Positions 35,366 through 46,793 of a stretch of 64,000 nucleotides of DNA are shown here, in pieces. How positions within the stretch are numbered: position 1 is the first letter of the stretch; every line of letters begins with the position of its first letter. Location of the stretch: positions 620,001 to 684,000 of the forward strand of contig JAKJHU010000026.1 of assembly GCA_022316685.1 (NCBI GenBank), in the 5' to 3' direction. A program made the position numbers and the translations under genes. Source of the DNA: Progne subis subis (taxonomy: Eukaryota > Chordata > Aves > Passeriformes > Hirundinidae). The notes beneath the pieces were generated by a model, which did not search any database, was not told where the DNA came from, and saw only the letters and a list, made by a program, of their open reading frames with translations.

Positions 35366-36287
35366 TCCTCCCCCCTCACCATGCTTTACTTTTGTAAAGT
35401 TATACACTTAGAAAGTGCCCCAAATCAGTGTTTTACTGGTACAACAACAGCAACAAAAAAGCCCAGATTTAGAATTTTATAACCTCTCTCCTGTCAAGAC
35501 ACACATTTAAGATTTGAAACTCACATGCACAAATTTCAAAGCGTGGTTCTGTAAAGGTTTATAATAGTTTCTAGACCTATAAAAAAGGATAGTAAAGGGC
35601 CCTCGGGCAGATAGAGATGAAATAAATTGTTAATGTCAGCATTTTGACTTGCAGTGGAGGGGAATGATGCTTCCATAATTTTAATAGAAATTTCATTCTT
35701 TATTTTCCTGTTTCTGTGCCTTGGAAATATATACATCTCACCAGTCTATTGCTCCCACTGGCTCAAAACATCCACTGACCATAACACAACATCACTCACC
35801 TACATTTGACAGAGCAGTGACATTCAGCTTTCCCTGCTCCCAAGCAAGTACAAAAGCTTTAAGGGATCATCAAAATACATTCTATACTCAACTAAAGCCA
35901 CATCTCAAGAAGTCAACAAGGGATGAAGGAAAACTTTAAATATTGGTTAAGGATTAGAAATACGTAATTCTTGCAAACAGCTCTCTCAATATTTCTTTGA
36001 AACTTGATTTGCTATGAGTATCTGGAAGTATGTTATAGCAAATGGATTCTCTTAATAAGAATGTTTTTTTATATTTTTCAAGTTTTAAAAAGAAAAATGG
36101 CCAAAATCTATCTACAGATTCAGCCATAAGGATGTAAAATATTAATTTAGTAAATAAATTTCTAATAAAAGAGTTAATATATTTTACAATAGTTAAAATT
36201 ATTAGCATATTCTATTAATTTTAACTGTAAATTGATTTAGTGATGATGTTAGAGAATTCAGCAGTGGTCTTATTAATATCTTTTTTT
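35366..36287. other. Non-coding stretch
   Basis: AT-rich; nothing recognised. Confidence 0.5.
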
Positions 36288-36360
36288 TATATATATGTAT
36301 ATATGTGTGTGTGTATATATATATGTGTGTATGTGTGTATATATATATATATATACACAC
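36288..36360. repeat. Compound (TA)n/(TG)n microsatellite
   Basis: Alternating TA and TG dinucleotides, about 73 bp, with several switches between the two units. Alternating purine-pyrimidine sequence of this kind can adopt Z-DNA or cruciform forms and is usually length-variable. Confidence 0.9.
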
Positions 36361-36449
36361 TCCAAAAATACCATAATAATACCCTTAGAGCTCAACATCT
36401 GGGAAAGCAATTTACACGCTGAACTATAAAACAAAGAACAAAACCAGGT

Positions 36450-36785
36450 ACTTGTGGAAGAATGTGAAGGCACAAGAAAGTCAGTGGGAAAAGCCAACAT
36501 CAGTTTGTCAAGGGTGAGTCCCATTTGACCAATCTGGTTGCTGTCCATGAAGAAATTATTTTCTAGGAATAGCAGTTGTCATTTTCCTTGATTTAAGCAT
36601 GGCTTTTGACACAGTCTTCTGTGACAGCCTTCTCACAGATAAGCTTGTAAGGTCTGGACAGATGGACCAGATCTGGCTAAATTGTCAAGCTCAGGGGGTG
36701 GTGGTTAATGGCTCAAAGTCAAGCTGGTAGCTGATCAGGAATGGAGTTCTTCAGGGGATAATGGATCTCATACTGCCATGGGCTA
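36450..36785 (+). mobile_element. CR1 LINE fragment from the reverse-transcriptase region
   Basis: The translation, with stops and frameshifts, shows the CR1 polymerase landmark D-L-S-x-A-F-D-T-V (about 36588-36615), then V-V-V-N-G-S-K-S-S-W and a G-V-L-Q-G-like block. The upstream 'CCATTTGACCAATCTGGT' matches the 'LTNLV' part. It is an internal piece lacking the 3' end, unlike the other copies here. Confidence 0.8.
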
Positions 36786-37315
36786 CAAAACAGCAGATGA
36801 GAAGGATAATTTAAATCAGTTTTTCATACCCTTCTTGTTGGATTGTTTGTGACTTCTTTCCCTCTTAAACACGACTTCAGCTAAGGAACTTTTTCAGGAA
36901 TGAAGGTATAACTGTGGCAACTTTGAGATTATCACAATCTAGTAGCCCTATTTTGGTTTTGTTTGGGAACCCATTAAGGCATTGGAGGCTCCCAATCTTT
37001 TTAACTAAAGCTTGGCTAAATTCACGTGAACAGCAGAACTGGCATAGCATATACACTTGACAAAATCCTTTTTAAAAGACATTTGGACACCACAATTCCT
37101 TGTTAACATCCTTTTACTGACTCAGAAACTTACTAGATCTGAATTCAGCAGGTCAGGAAATGCTCATGATGATTTTAAAAAGGGAGTTGTTCACATGATA
37201 AGAGTAGAGCTAGTTCTTAGAACTATTCAGTTTTATGTCATATTTCAAGGAACTGCTACAGGACAGAAAGACTGATTTCTTAAAATGCCAGTACAGAGCT
37301 GTATCAACATTTTAA
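36786..37315. other. Non-coding stretch
   Basis: Nothing recognised. Confidence 0.5.
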
Positions 37316-37525
37316 CATTTGCATCTTTTCTTTTTTCTCTCTACATGTTTCCTTTTCTTCAGACGTAGTTTAACTTGATGTAATCTCTCAATTCCAACAC
37401 TTTAAAGGATAAAAAAATGTCATTTGTATCTTCTCTTTTTTCTCTCTACATGTTTCTTTTACTTCAGGTGTAGTTTAACTTGATGTAATCTATGAATTCT
37501 AACACATTAAAGGATAAAAATAAAA
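37316..37525. repeat. Tandem duplication, two 105-bp copies
   Basis: CATTTGCATCTT at 37316 recurs as CATTTGTATCTT at 37421. Both copies share CTCTCTACATGTTTC, TAGTTTAACTTGATGTAATC and TTAAAGGATAAAAA in the same order. A handful of substitutions separate them, so the duplication is not very recent. Confidence 0.9.
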
Positions 37526-38129
37526 AAAGTCATCAGCTCTAAAAGACTGCAAAAATTTAATGCCTCTTGCTTGCCTTAGCAGGTGACTATAAGTGGGTGT
37601 GATACCTAAATGAATTATTTGCACTTAGTGCTTGCTGCAAGCAGCTGATTTCTGTTCAAGCATTCCAGCATCATGAGTCAGCATGAGGATAAATGCTTTA
37701 TTTCTAAGGTGATTAAATGGTCTCTGACATTAATTGCTCATGGGTACTTTTACAGAAAGTTTTGAAACCCTGTAGAAAGTAATTATTTTTATTTCATTTG
37801 TGTATATGACATGACCAAGTCTGACAGACAAGAGATTACTTATTGTATGTTAAAAAGCTCCTAAATTCAGGGAAGTGTAATTTGAATTGACTCTTAGAAC
37901 TTCTGTCCATCAATATTTTCACTCCATTACAGGAATATCAATAGTTCACCAGCAGTGATTCAGAATTTCCCTTCCATTATTTGCTCTGTGGAGTTCTTTA
38001 ATGGTCTGCTTCTGCTTGTCTGTGGTTAGTTAACTTTCACAGCTCTTTAGCAGGCATTTGTTATTCACAGTAAGGGGTTAGTATAACCTCAATTGAATTT
38101 AAAAATTGGTAACCATGGTTTCTGTAAAG
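37526..38129. other. Non-coding stretch
   Basis: Nothing recognised up to the left target-site duplication of the next LTR. Confidence 0.5.
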
Positions 38130-38809
38130 GGAATTTGTGGTGGTGCAAAAGTTATTTTATTAGATTTTTAAGTGTTTTATATAGTTAATTTACAGTTTTT
38201 TATAAGAAGTTTTGAAAAATGGTTCATTCCCTGTACCCCCGTTCTTCACAATGGTTCTTACCCCTTATATTGCTGTCAATCCCCTCTCTGTCTCCTTAGA
38301 CACCCTGTCTGTCACTTCGGGACCCTTCCCTGGATTCTGGAAAGATCTAGGAAGGGTGTCAAGTGATAGGCTGGTGCCCAGGGAATCCCCTTTCCCCCAT
38401 TGTGGAGTGGATCTCCTGTTGAATGCTTACATCCCTAGTTCCACCCTGAGTTAACCTGGTTGGTTAATCTGTTGTTACCACCTCTTGCTCCTCCCCTGTT
38501 TAAAACTTACTGCCTGACCATTGTTCGTGGTCTCTCTTGAGCAGCAGTGGTCAGGTGTGGTGCTCCCATTTGGTCTCCCCCTCAATAAAACCCTGTTAAT
38601 CCTACTCAGAGGGTCGCCTTTCTATCCATCACCGTGGTTGTGATTTCCAACAAGTCCGTCGCAGGGTGTGGGGAACAAAGATCCCACAGGGAGGAGAGAG
38701 CTAGTTGAACTAGCAAATCCGACCCAAAAGCGCGTGTGCCATGGTGGGGGACTGAGCTAGCCCATGAGCCTGCGCTTCCACACGCACAGTGGACACCGCG
38801 ACAGGAATT
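38130..38809 (+). mobile_element. Solo LTR with perfect 6-bp target-site duplication
   Basis: The element 38136-38803 (668 bp) starts TGTGGTGG and ends CGCGACA. It is flanked by perfect GGAATT duplications (38130-38135 and 38804-38809). A TATA-like TTTAAAAC lies at about 38500, with the poly(A) signal AATAAA at 38584-38589, followed by a GC-richer U5 of about 200 bp containing CGCGTG and CGCACAG motifs. The plus-strand orientation follows from that order. A 6-bp duplication fits ERVK/alpha-beta type elements. No internal ERV genes remain. The small plus-strand frames inside are accidental. Confidence 0.85.
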
Positions 38810-40079
38810 GTTTATTTAATTTTTTTTTTCACAGATCCTTTCTCTTTTCCCCTTTGTTCTTGAAATGTATCAAAACACTGGTTTAAGAGTTGAACTGAAC
38901 TCTTTGCTTCACTAAAGTAATGAACAGCCACTTAATGATTTCACCATACATATATTCAGCCATGTCAGGGTTTTTTGGGAACAACCCCCATGCCAAACCA
39001 AATTAAAATAACTCAAAACATCCCAACAACCCAAATTTCTTAAGAGCCTAACTTGGCAAACTAAAAAATCTCATATTGCTGAAGTTTATAGAAAAACATT
39101 TAAGAAAATTATCTTGCTATTTCTTTGAAACTGTGGCTCTCTGGTCACAGAGGAGGGAAAAAAACCCCAGTGGTTTCTACTATGAGATAACTGAACTTCT
39201 CTGCAGTGATTAGTACCAATCTTCTGTGAGTCAGTATAACTACTTCAATGTACAGTGTTATAGGACCAAATGAACCAGAACTTCCTAAAATACAATCATG
39301 TAAATTAGTATTTCAGCCATTGTACTGATAAGGATGTTTTGTCTTGGTTATTAAGTTAGTAGAGTGTGTGAGGGGTCAAACCTATGAGTGATATTTGTCA
39401 AGATGCTTTTTTAAATTATAAAGCACCATATTACATTAAACTGATTCATGTATTAGAAATATTTTATCTGGCCCTTATTTGTTAATATTGGCTGCATGTT
39501 TGCCCTGGCTTAAAAGGTAAAAATAAAGTTCACCTTTCTGATATTTAAAAATCCAAATCCTTGTACTGTATTTTTGCACCCTAGACACTTGGAATTCTAC
39601 CTATATGTTGAAGCACAATTTGTAGCGTGAACATTTTATGTATTTCCCACTAGCGTTACAATGATTTTGAACTAATTACCTCACGTATAAAGTATGTTAC
39701 TGAAACACAGCAGCAGAAGAGAGGCTATGGCATTACTGTGCCAGGGTAAAGTAGCCATGAACAGCATTCTAACATATATGCCAGGATTTATTAACTTATC
39801 ACTCAAAAATTACTTTGTTATAGTCTGTTAAATTTCCTTCAAATAGGAACTAGTAGAAATGGTAGGTTGTTTTTGTAGGATCCTCACAGAAAATCAGAAT
39901 GTTGATTTGTAAATCAAATAATAGTCACAAAAACTATAACAACTGCAACTAATATTTTGGTTTGTAACACAATAAGCCACTTAATCTCTCTTTTTCAACT
40001 TCTCCAAAAGTTATATGAATTTAAAACTCACCATAATATATTTGTTTTTTAAAAGCCAGTATAGTTTTAGAAAGCTATG
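38810..40079. other. Non-coding stretch
   Basis: AT-rich; nothing recognised. Confidence 0.5.
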
Positions 40080-40240
40080 AAGCAATTAATCTAAAAGTCA
40101 TAAGAAAGTGTTTCTTTACACAGTAAGTAGTGAAATTCTGGAAAGTGTTGCTGCAGGAAGCTGCAGAGGCAGATGTTACCAGCAACTTCGAAAAGAATTT
40201 GTGAACAATGGCTCTAGGATCAGATACTAAAAGGAAGAGG
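40080..40240 (+). mobile_element. Possible very old LINE (CR1/L2-like) 3' scrap
   Basis: The order 'TTTCTTTACACAGTAAGTAGTG', broken by substitutions, 'GGAAGCTGCAGAGGCAGATG' and 'AACTTCGAAAAGAATTTG' follows the plan of ancient amniote CR1/L2 3' regions. It is too diverged for a firm call. Confidence 0.35.
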
Positions 40241-40820
40241 AAAACAGGTATCCTTTAAAATCCTTTTGTGCTCTTTCAGCATCCACAAGGATGTGGTAGG
40301 GAAGGGATGATTTAAAATGAGCAGATAGTAAAAAAATTAAACTGTTCTAAGCCATGGCCAGTGAGCCAAGGTTGCTGTCTCGCACCAATGCAGAAGGGGA
40401 CCTTAGCAAGGGATGTTTTTGCTCACCATGTCCAATGAGTGAGCAAAAGGTTTTAATGTGCTCCATTAAGGAGCACAGATCTGTGACAAACTCTGGCCAT
40501 CCACATACCATCTCATCTTCTCTCAGTTACTCTTGCCCATCATCTCTTCCTCAAAGGAGTGCAAGGGCTTCACTCTCTCCTACACAGTGTTTTGCTGGAG
40601 AGACTCCACAAAACTATGATCATGTTGTCCCATGTTGAAAGTGTGGCTCTGGAGATATTATTTTTAATTGCATTTATTCTTTTAGTTTTATACAAATTAT
40701 TACTTTAGCAGGTGATTATTTAAGTGGGAATAGTCAATGCATTTTCTTTTGATGCTGTTTCTCCTGAAAAGGAACAGAGGTCTCAGCATCACTGGTGAGT
40801 GATTCATCTCATTTCCAAAT
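40241..40820. other. Non-coding stretch
   Basis: Contains a consensus-like plus-strand donor (CTG|GTGAGT near 40795) but no convincing exon around it. Confidence 0.4.
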
Positions 40821-41423
40821 TTGAACTCTGGCAATAACACGTACAGTACAAGTCAGGCCTTTTCTAAAGTGGCAGATGTAGCATGCAGGCCCAGAACTTC
40901 CTTTACAAGATTTTCTCCACACAATCACTATAGGCTGGCCTTAGCCCATTGCTGCTCCCTCACAAAACGTCTGGCAGATGAAATCCAAGATGAGACAAAG
41001 TCATCTGAGCGGAACAATGCCACCCAAGAGCTCTGGGAAGCTCTCCACTCAGAGCCCATTCACAGAGCTGGTGCTAGCAGTGTGCACAGCTACACTTCAG
41101 GACAGACTCAGTCTGGACATTGTCGCTGCCTGGGTCCAATTCCTGCAAAGCAGGTATTTATTTTTGTGGTGAAAGGAACTTCTTTATGTGGTGATATGGA
41201 AAAAAGCTTCATATTCTGTATTGTGTGTGTGTGCTCCTCTCTTGGTGTGCTGCCAAAGTCACAGAATTCCCTTGCCAGATTCATCCTAATCCTGTCCAGT
41301 CCAGCTGTCTGGAGCACTGTGGGAAGAAGATGGTGTGCAGGTGGAGGATTATTTACCGTCACTTGGCTTGTCATATCTTTGGAAAAATCATTTCTTGCAT
41401 TTTGTCCTTCCTTGGCTACTTAA
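40821..41423 (+). other. Longest open frame in the window (200 codons), coding status unclear
   Basis: An ATG-to-stop frame of 200 codons. The translation has no recognisable domain; its second half is rich in V, F, C and S, and two other plus-strand frames and one minus-strand frame are partly open across the same DNA. It lies in a locally less AT-rich patch, which lowers the stop frequency. It could be a chance frame, a relic of a repeat or part of a noncoding transcript. Confidence 0.25.
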
Positions 41424-41510
41424 AGACAGCAACATATTCTGCCAAGAGTGTTTCCCTCTGTGTTTTTCCCTGGCATTCTTGCTTACACTTTTAACTATTT
41501 AACCCCTTAG

Positions 41511-41571
41511 TGGTAGGTTTTTTTGTTGTTCTGTTGGGTTTTTGTGGGTTTGGTTTGTTCATTTTGTTTTG
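41511..41571. repeat. G/T low-complexity tract
   Basis: Runs of TTTTTGTT, TGTTGGG and TTTGTGGG with almost no A or C. A second, similar tract lies at 42008-42054. Confidence 0.8.
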
Positions 41572-43057
41572 CTAGCTATTCTTCATAGTAATTTTTCATC
41601 CTCATTCTTTTTAGGAAGAGCTTTTTGATTCTCTCAGAAGAGGTGGATCAATTCAACTCTAGCAAAACCTAACACTAGTCATGAGCAGATCACGTAAGTC
41701 CCTCCAACATTAAAGCCTTTCTATAACAGAATTGCTTTTGTGCAACTACATACATTAGGAATGTCCAGCTAACACTGTTTAAATTAAGTGGCAGAACCAC
41801 AGATGTGGCATCACCAGGGACAGCACGCTAATGTAATGACAGATTTTATTGCTCAAATTTTACTTCAGTATAATCTATCTGATTCCCTTAAAATTTGAAC
41901 TCCTTAGAAAACAAAAATTTCTGAGTCACCTGAGCATTTGACCTCCAGAGGCATTTCCACTTTATTTTCTTTTAAGGAAGTTTGAATCACACAAGAAGAA
42001 AAAATTAGGTGTTTTTTTGTTTGGTTGGTTTTTGGGTTGTTGTTTTATTTTTTTACTAGAAGTTTTTTCAACTATAACAGTTTCCCATTTTCCTTTGTCT
42101 GCCTTAGTTTAAATTTATGCATCCTTCCACTGGTGTTCTTCTGTAGCTTTGTTACACAGAGAATTATTTAGCCATGGCCCCAATGGCCTCAATACTGTCT
42201 GTCCAATCCACTTGTGTTTCTAGACAGGTTTCCAGTGCCATAAATTTGAAATATCTTACCCAGGCTAAAAGCTAATACTGACCTCTAGAATATCAAGATG
42301 TGTTTTCTATTAATTACTATTGTCAATTAATTCAGAAAATGTAAAAAAGCATTTAATTCTGTGTGCTGGCTCAAACATATGGATTCAATCGGATCACCTA
42401 CATGACCAGATAGTCTACATCATCGCAAAGAAAACAAACATTTGCAAGGAAAATATACTAATTTGATAAGTAAATTATTTAAAATTAAGAATCCATGGAT
42501 TATTTTACTTCTTTCTTCAGTACTGCCTTGTATTTCCGGGTAGGCCTGCTGGCAGCAGCCAAGTAGAGCTGATCCTGAATATCAGGTGCCAGGAAAAAAA
42601 AAGTCATTAATTAAAACTTGTATGTCAGCCTCTGTATTCCTATACCCAAGAATTATGGGTAATCCAATTTCTAGAAGAAAACTAATCTTTTCAAGATTTA
42701 TTATTTGGCATGCCACCATTACACAATGAAGCAGAAGGGACTGGAATATTATAGTATTTGTATTGTTGCAATAAGTACACATGCATAAAGGACTTAACTA
42801 TAATTACCTCCCCAGCCCCCTTAGTTGGAAGGGTTGAAAGCAACCCCTCCCACCCCCTGAGGAAACTTACTGCTCTGATACTCAATTTTGGGGTTTTTTT
42901 TGTTTGTTTGTTTTTATTATTTTTTTAAGCAAATATTTTGGAGGTGTCAACTTTTTAAAAATGAGGGCAAGCATACCTACAAGGTATTTCTCCATGTGGA
43001 GAAGAATATCACATTTGGATTAGATTTATTGCTCTTCAGTAAAACATGCATCAACAT
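41572..43057. other. Non-coding stretch
   Basis: Nothing recognised apart from the G/T tract at 42008-42054 and T runs near 42890-42925. Confidence 0.5.
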
Positions 43058-43191
43058 CAACAAAAAAACAAAACAAACAAAAAAACCCTCAACAACCACC
43101 CTTCCCCCCAAAAAACCACCAAAACCCACAACCCACCAAGAACAAAACCCAACAAAAACCTCCACAGAAATCCACCAAAAAACCCAACAAT
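43058..43191. repeat. A/C-dominated tract
   Basis: About 134 bp made almost wholly of A and C, with a handful of T and G. The opposite strand gives a spurious 144-codon frame rich in V, F, G and W. Confidence 0.9.
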
Positions 43192-43480
43192 ATGATGAAA
43201 AAAGAGTATGAAAGCTAAAAATTATTTGGACAGTGATGCCAAAGTTACTTACTGAGGGCTCCCATGTAGAATTTTTTTTAATATTAGTTGCATGCAAATT
43301 TACACATCCACTGAAACTGACCCTACTAAAACACTGGCTAAGAAATATGAGGCAGGTTAATAAATCCCTCTGTAGTTGAGTGAGACAAAATGCAACAGAT
43401 CCCACCGCCATCCTTTACAGTTAATCTAAATGAAAAACATTTTCTTGCTTCAAATTCGGTGGATTTGGAAATTCTGAAAG

Positions 43481-43764
43481 GAGCGTTGTTGCCATGTTAC
43501 GTGAGCTTTTGTGAGAAGTTTACAGCTCTGTAGCTGAATTCTCACAGTCTGTACTGTAAAACAATCATGTTTCCACATTCCTTTCTGATGAGAGTCAACT
43601 GATTGACTTCTAGCCTGGCCAATGGGTAACCTTGTTCTCCAATCCCTGGTCATTGTTCAGAACTTATATAAGCAAGGTTTTTGTAAATATTAAAAGTTCT
43701 TCAGCCTTCTTGGAGTCAGAGAGTGTGTATCATTTTCTCTTCATGTCCTCTAGTGACAGAGCAT
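43481..43764 (+). mobile_element. Short solo LTR with 6-bp target-site duplication
   Basis: The element 43487-43758 (272 bp) starts TGTTGCC and ends TGACA. Its flanks are GAGCGT (43481-43486) and GAGCAT (43759-43764), one mismatch. Two CCAAT boxes (43619-43623, 43639-43643), a TATA box TTATATAAG (43664-43672) and an ATTAAA poly(A) signal (43689-43694) follow in correct order on the plus strand. The very short R/U5 and total length resemble alpharetrovirus-like LTRs. No internal ERV sequence is present. Confidence 0.75.
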
Positions 43765-46420
43765 AGGTGTAATTTCAAGCTCTTGAAGAATCCATTGAGA
43801 CAGGTCATTTCTGGTTGTCCGATTTGAACCAGTTGTAAATTACTTGTAGGGGAAGGAAGCATAGATAGATCAATGGAGCATATTATGCAGTTTCTAGAAA
43901 TAAACAGGTTAGACTTAATGCTTGATAGTTCCTGAGGCAGCCATCCTTACACTCAGCAGAGAACTCCAAGAAATTACTGCTCATCAAAAGGCAGAGAAAT
44001 ACAGATATTTCTCATTAAATTAAGGACAAATTTGGAAACTTTAGCAGTACCATTGTCATAACTCTGAGATGACAGACAAGTGTTCCCAAGAGCCCTTCAA
44101 AACAACATGCACACATCTAGCTTTATCAACTGTGTTAAGCTCCCCTGATATAAAGGAAAAATATATTAAAGGATAAGAATACAAAGGACATTTAGATTAA
44201 AAATAACCTTAGTGATATAAGATTTTTTTTTTTTTTGAAGGACATTAGAAGACAAAGGACTTAAGAGCACTTAAACCTTCTTTATAAGTGACAAGATTCC
44301 TGAATGAGAGATAACTTTCAAGATACAGCAACTTCAAAGGCATCTCTTGAGAGGAAAAAATGAGGGAGTATTCCCAACAAACACCATTACAGGAGAAGTT
44401 CTCATTGAAACAATTCTTTAAAACAACAGCTTTGAAGTCATGAAGTGATCTGTTGGAGGTAGCCTGAGCAAGACATCATATAACTTTAGCATCCTCTTCC
44501 CAGATGTACAGAAACTGAAATTTTGTGAGCTCTGGGAGTATCAGTGACTTTTTTTCAATGGACACAAGTTTGACCATGCTGCTGTTTTACTTGTAATAAA
44601 GTATTTCTCCTACCTCCCTGGCTGCAGCTGTCAGTGAAACTTCAATTTTTATGTAAGTTAAAACATTTAGAGACTGAATCTTTTTTTGTGATTTGGCAGA
44701 AATGGCCCAAGAGATTTGACAGTTAAAGAGACACGTGGAGAAATGGAGTGCTGAGAGCTCAGGAGAGACATAAAGCTATTCAATGTTGTACAGAAAATAA
44801 CTGAACAATTCACTACAGAAAAATGCTCTTTAGTAATAACCTTTTCTATATATTTTAACATTTATGGTTATTATCTGATATGATCAGAAAATGTGGCACC
44901 TGTGCACCAGTGACTGACTGTCCTTTTCTAGATTACTTTTCTTCTGTTGAATCTGTCAGATTCTTGGAAGTACCAGAACAGTTCAAACAATAGTATATTA
45001 ATTTAATCCAAGAAACTCATACAGCTGTGGCTGCATTTGGTGCCACTAAATAAGCCAAAAATCTGTAGAAGCACATACAAGTTGTTACTACTCTGAGAAC
45101 AGTGACACCCACCATTTCGTGAGGAGTGGTTCCACCTTCTTGGGAAATAATCTGCAAGGACAGATGCAAATTTTGCTGAGAATCTGTTTCTGTTGCAATT
45201 ATATTCTAAATTTATAGTTGTATATCTGAATGCTAACTTGATTTTAACTCCCAGTAAAGGGCCTTACTAAGAGGAAAAGTAGAGGTATTGGCACACTAAA
45301 AGTACTAAGTCCCTTCTTCATACAAGCTAAAGGGACATGAACAAAGTCTTTGTAAATTTAGAGGGTTGAGAATACAGCAGAATAAGAATGGAAAGACTTG
45401 TATTAAACCTATAATAAGAAGATTAATTTTATATCCTTTCCCCATTTCTTACTATCTGTCACGAGAAAGGATTAATATTGAGCCATTTTCTCTTCACATT
45501 AGAATATTTGTCAAGAAAAGGAGATATTGCAATTTTAAATTACTCATTTATTAAGAAGTCCTGAATTATTCTACTTTGGCTCTTTATGTTCTGTGTTTAA
45601 TTGGCCAGCAATTCCATTCCTTCTTTTTTTTGTAGCTCTACAAACCTATCAAGAGAGTTTAACATTTATCAAAACACAGCATTGTCAGGTCAAAGAGGAA
45701 AATTAATTACAATTTTATGTTAATCTTATAAATATAATATAGCTATAATAAACATGTTTATAATAAAATACAGTCTGCTATACTTACAAAAGCAATTCTT
45801 TGGAATGAAATTGCAAAAATCTTAAGGAAATTAGAACAAACATGCATCTTTAAAATGTATCAACTTCCAGAAGTATTCAGAGCAATAATGAGTTTTTCAA
45901 ACAACAGAGAAATTTATGTCAGTATGTGTACAAGTGCCTTATATGGGGAGTTAAAGACATTTACTATATGGGAAATGATATAAACATATGAAGTCCTGCA
46001 TACTGGTCTTTTATCTTTGAATGGATAAACAAAAAAATAGAGAAACTAATTTAACCTAAAATGTTGTAGAGCATAAAATTGTGGGAAAAAAGTACACCAG
46101 TCCAAGCAAATGATATAGATTTTTCTGATTAGATGCATGCTCAGACTGCTTTCTCTAGATTTATTCATCACTTAGGAAGTATCAGAATTAAGATTAGGTT
46201 AACTTGGCATGCTTTCCAACTCCCATCTGCTACAATGCTCTGTTTCCCAGTGTACTTACACATAACTAGTTTTAGAAGTGTCAGCACTCATTCATTTCAG
46301 TATTTAATTTTCCATTGTCTTGTGTAGGATATATAACTTTGTATAATATCTGTGAATTCCAATTTAATAAACTGCTTGGCTTATCAGTATTTCTATACAG
46401 AAAATCATTAAATACCCCTG
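43765..46420. other. Non-coding stretch
   Basis: AT-rich; a T run at 44223-44236; no gene or repeat recognised. Confidence 0.5.
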
Positions 46421-46536
46421 TAAAAAAAAAAAAAAATGAAACAAAACAAAACACCCCCCCACCAAAAAACAAACCAACCAAACAAACACAATTAAAAAAA
46501 ACCCCACCAAACAAACAAAAAAACTCCAAACAAACA

Positions 46537-46584
<48 letters not shown>

Positions 46585-46593
46585 AACCAAACA
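46421..46593. repeat. A/C low-complexity tract ending in a 44-nt poly(A)
   Basis: A poly(A) of about 15 nt, then about 100 bp of A/C-only text with a C7 run, then 44 uninterrupted A at 46538-46581. It looks like a degenerated retroposon tail expanded by slippage. The long K/N/P/T frames and their F/C/V shadows are artefacts. Confidence 0.9.
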
Positions 46594-46731
46594 TTAAATT
46601 GTGTTATTGGGACACAAAAAGTAAATATGGTGCATTTTGGATGCCAAAAATGAGACTAGTATGCTTCTAATACCAGAATAATAATTCACTGTTATCAAAG
46701 TAGATATTTCCTTGACAAATCTCTCGTTTAC
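46594..46731. other. Presumed intron start
   Basis: On the minus strand this follows the GTAAAC donor of the 46732-46793 exon. The frame nevertheless stays open to about 46597, so a longer exon with another donor (for example G|GTATTA) is possible. Confidence 0.35.
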
Positions 46732-46793
46732 TTCATTTGCAGCTGCATTGTTCATGTTGCTGCCAAAGAAATCAAAAATCTCTTCATCAGGGG
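46732..46793 (-). CDS. Candidate coding exon of unrecognised minus-strand gene (62 nt, phase 1 to 0)
   Basis: The minus strand has an excellent acceptor, CTTCCTTTCCTTTTGTACAG, directly before CCCCTGATGAAG. The following 20 codons, starting PDEEIFDFFGSN and ending NAAANE, are open. The donor GAA|GTAAAC is the weakest in the chain. The phase matches the 52292-52407 exon on one side (G plus CC gives Ala) and the 32382-32541 exon on the other (phase 0). Product not recognised. Confidence 0.45.

Noticed and set aside
42977..43411. 144-codon minus-strand open frame taken as a whole gene
   Set aside because: Its second half is the complement of an A/C tract (runs of V, F, G, W) and cannot be a normal protein; only the first 53 codons up to a donor are kept as a weak candidate.
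46281..46653. Open frames with poly-Phe and poly-Lys
   Set aside because: Produced by a 44-nt poly(A) and A/C low-complexity sequence.
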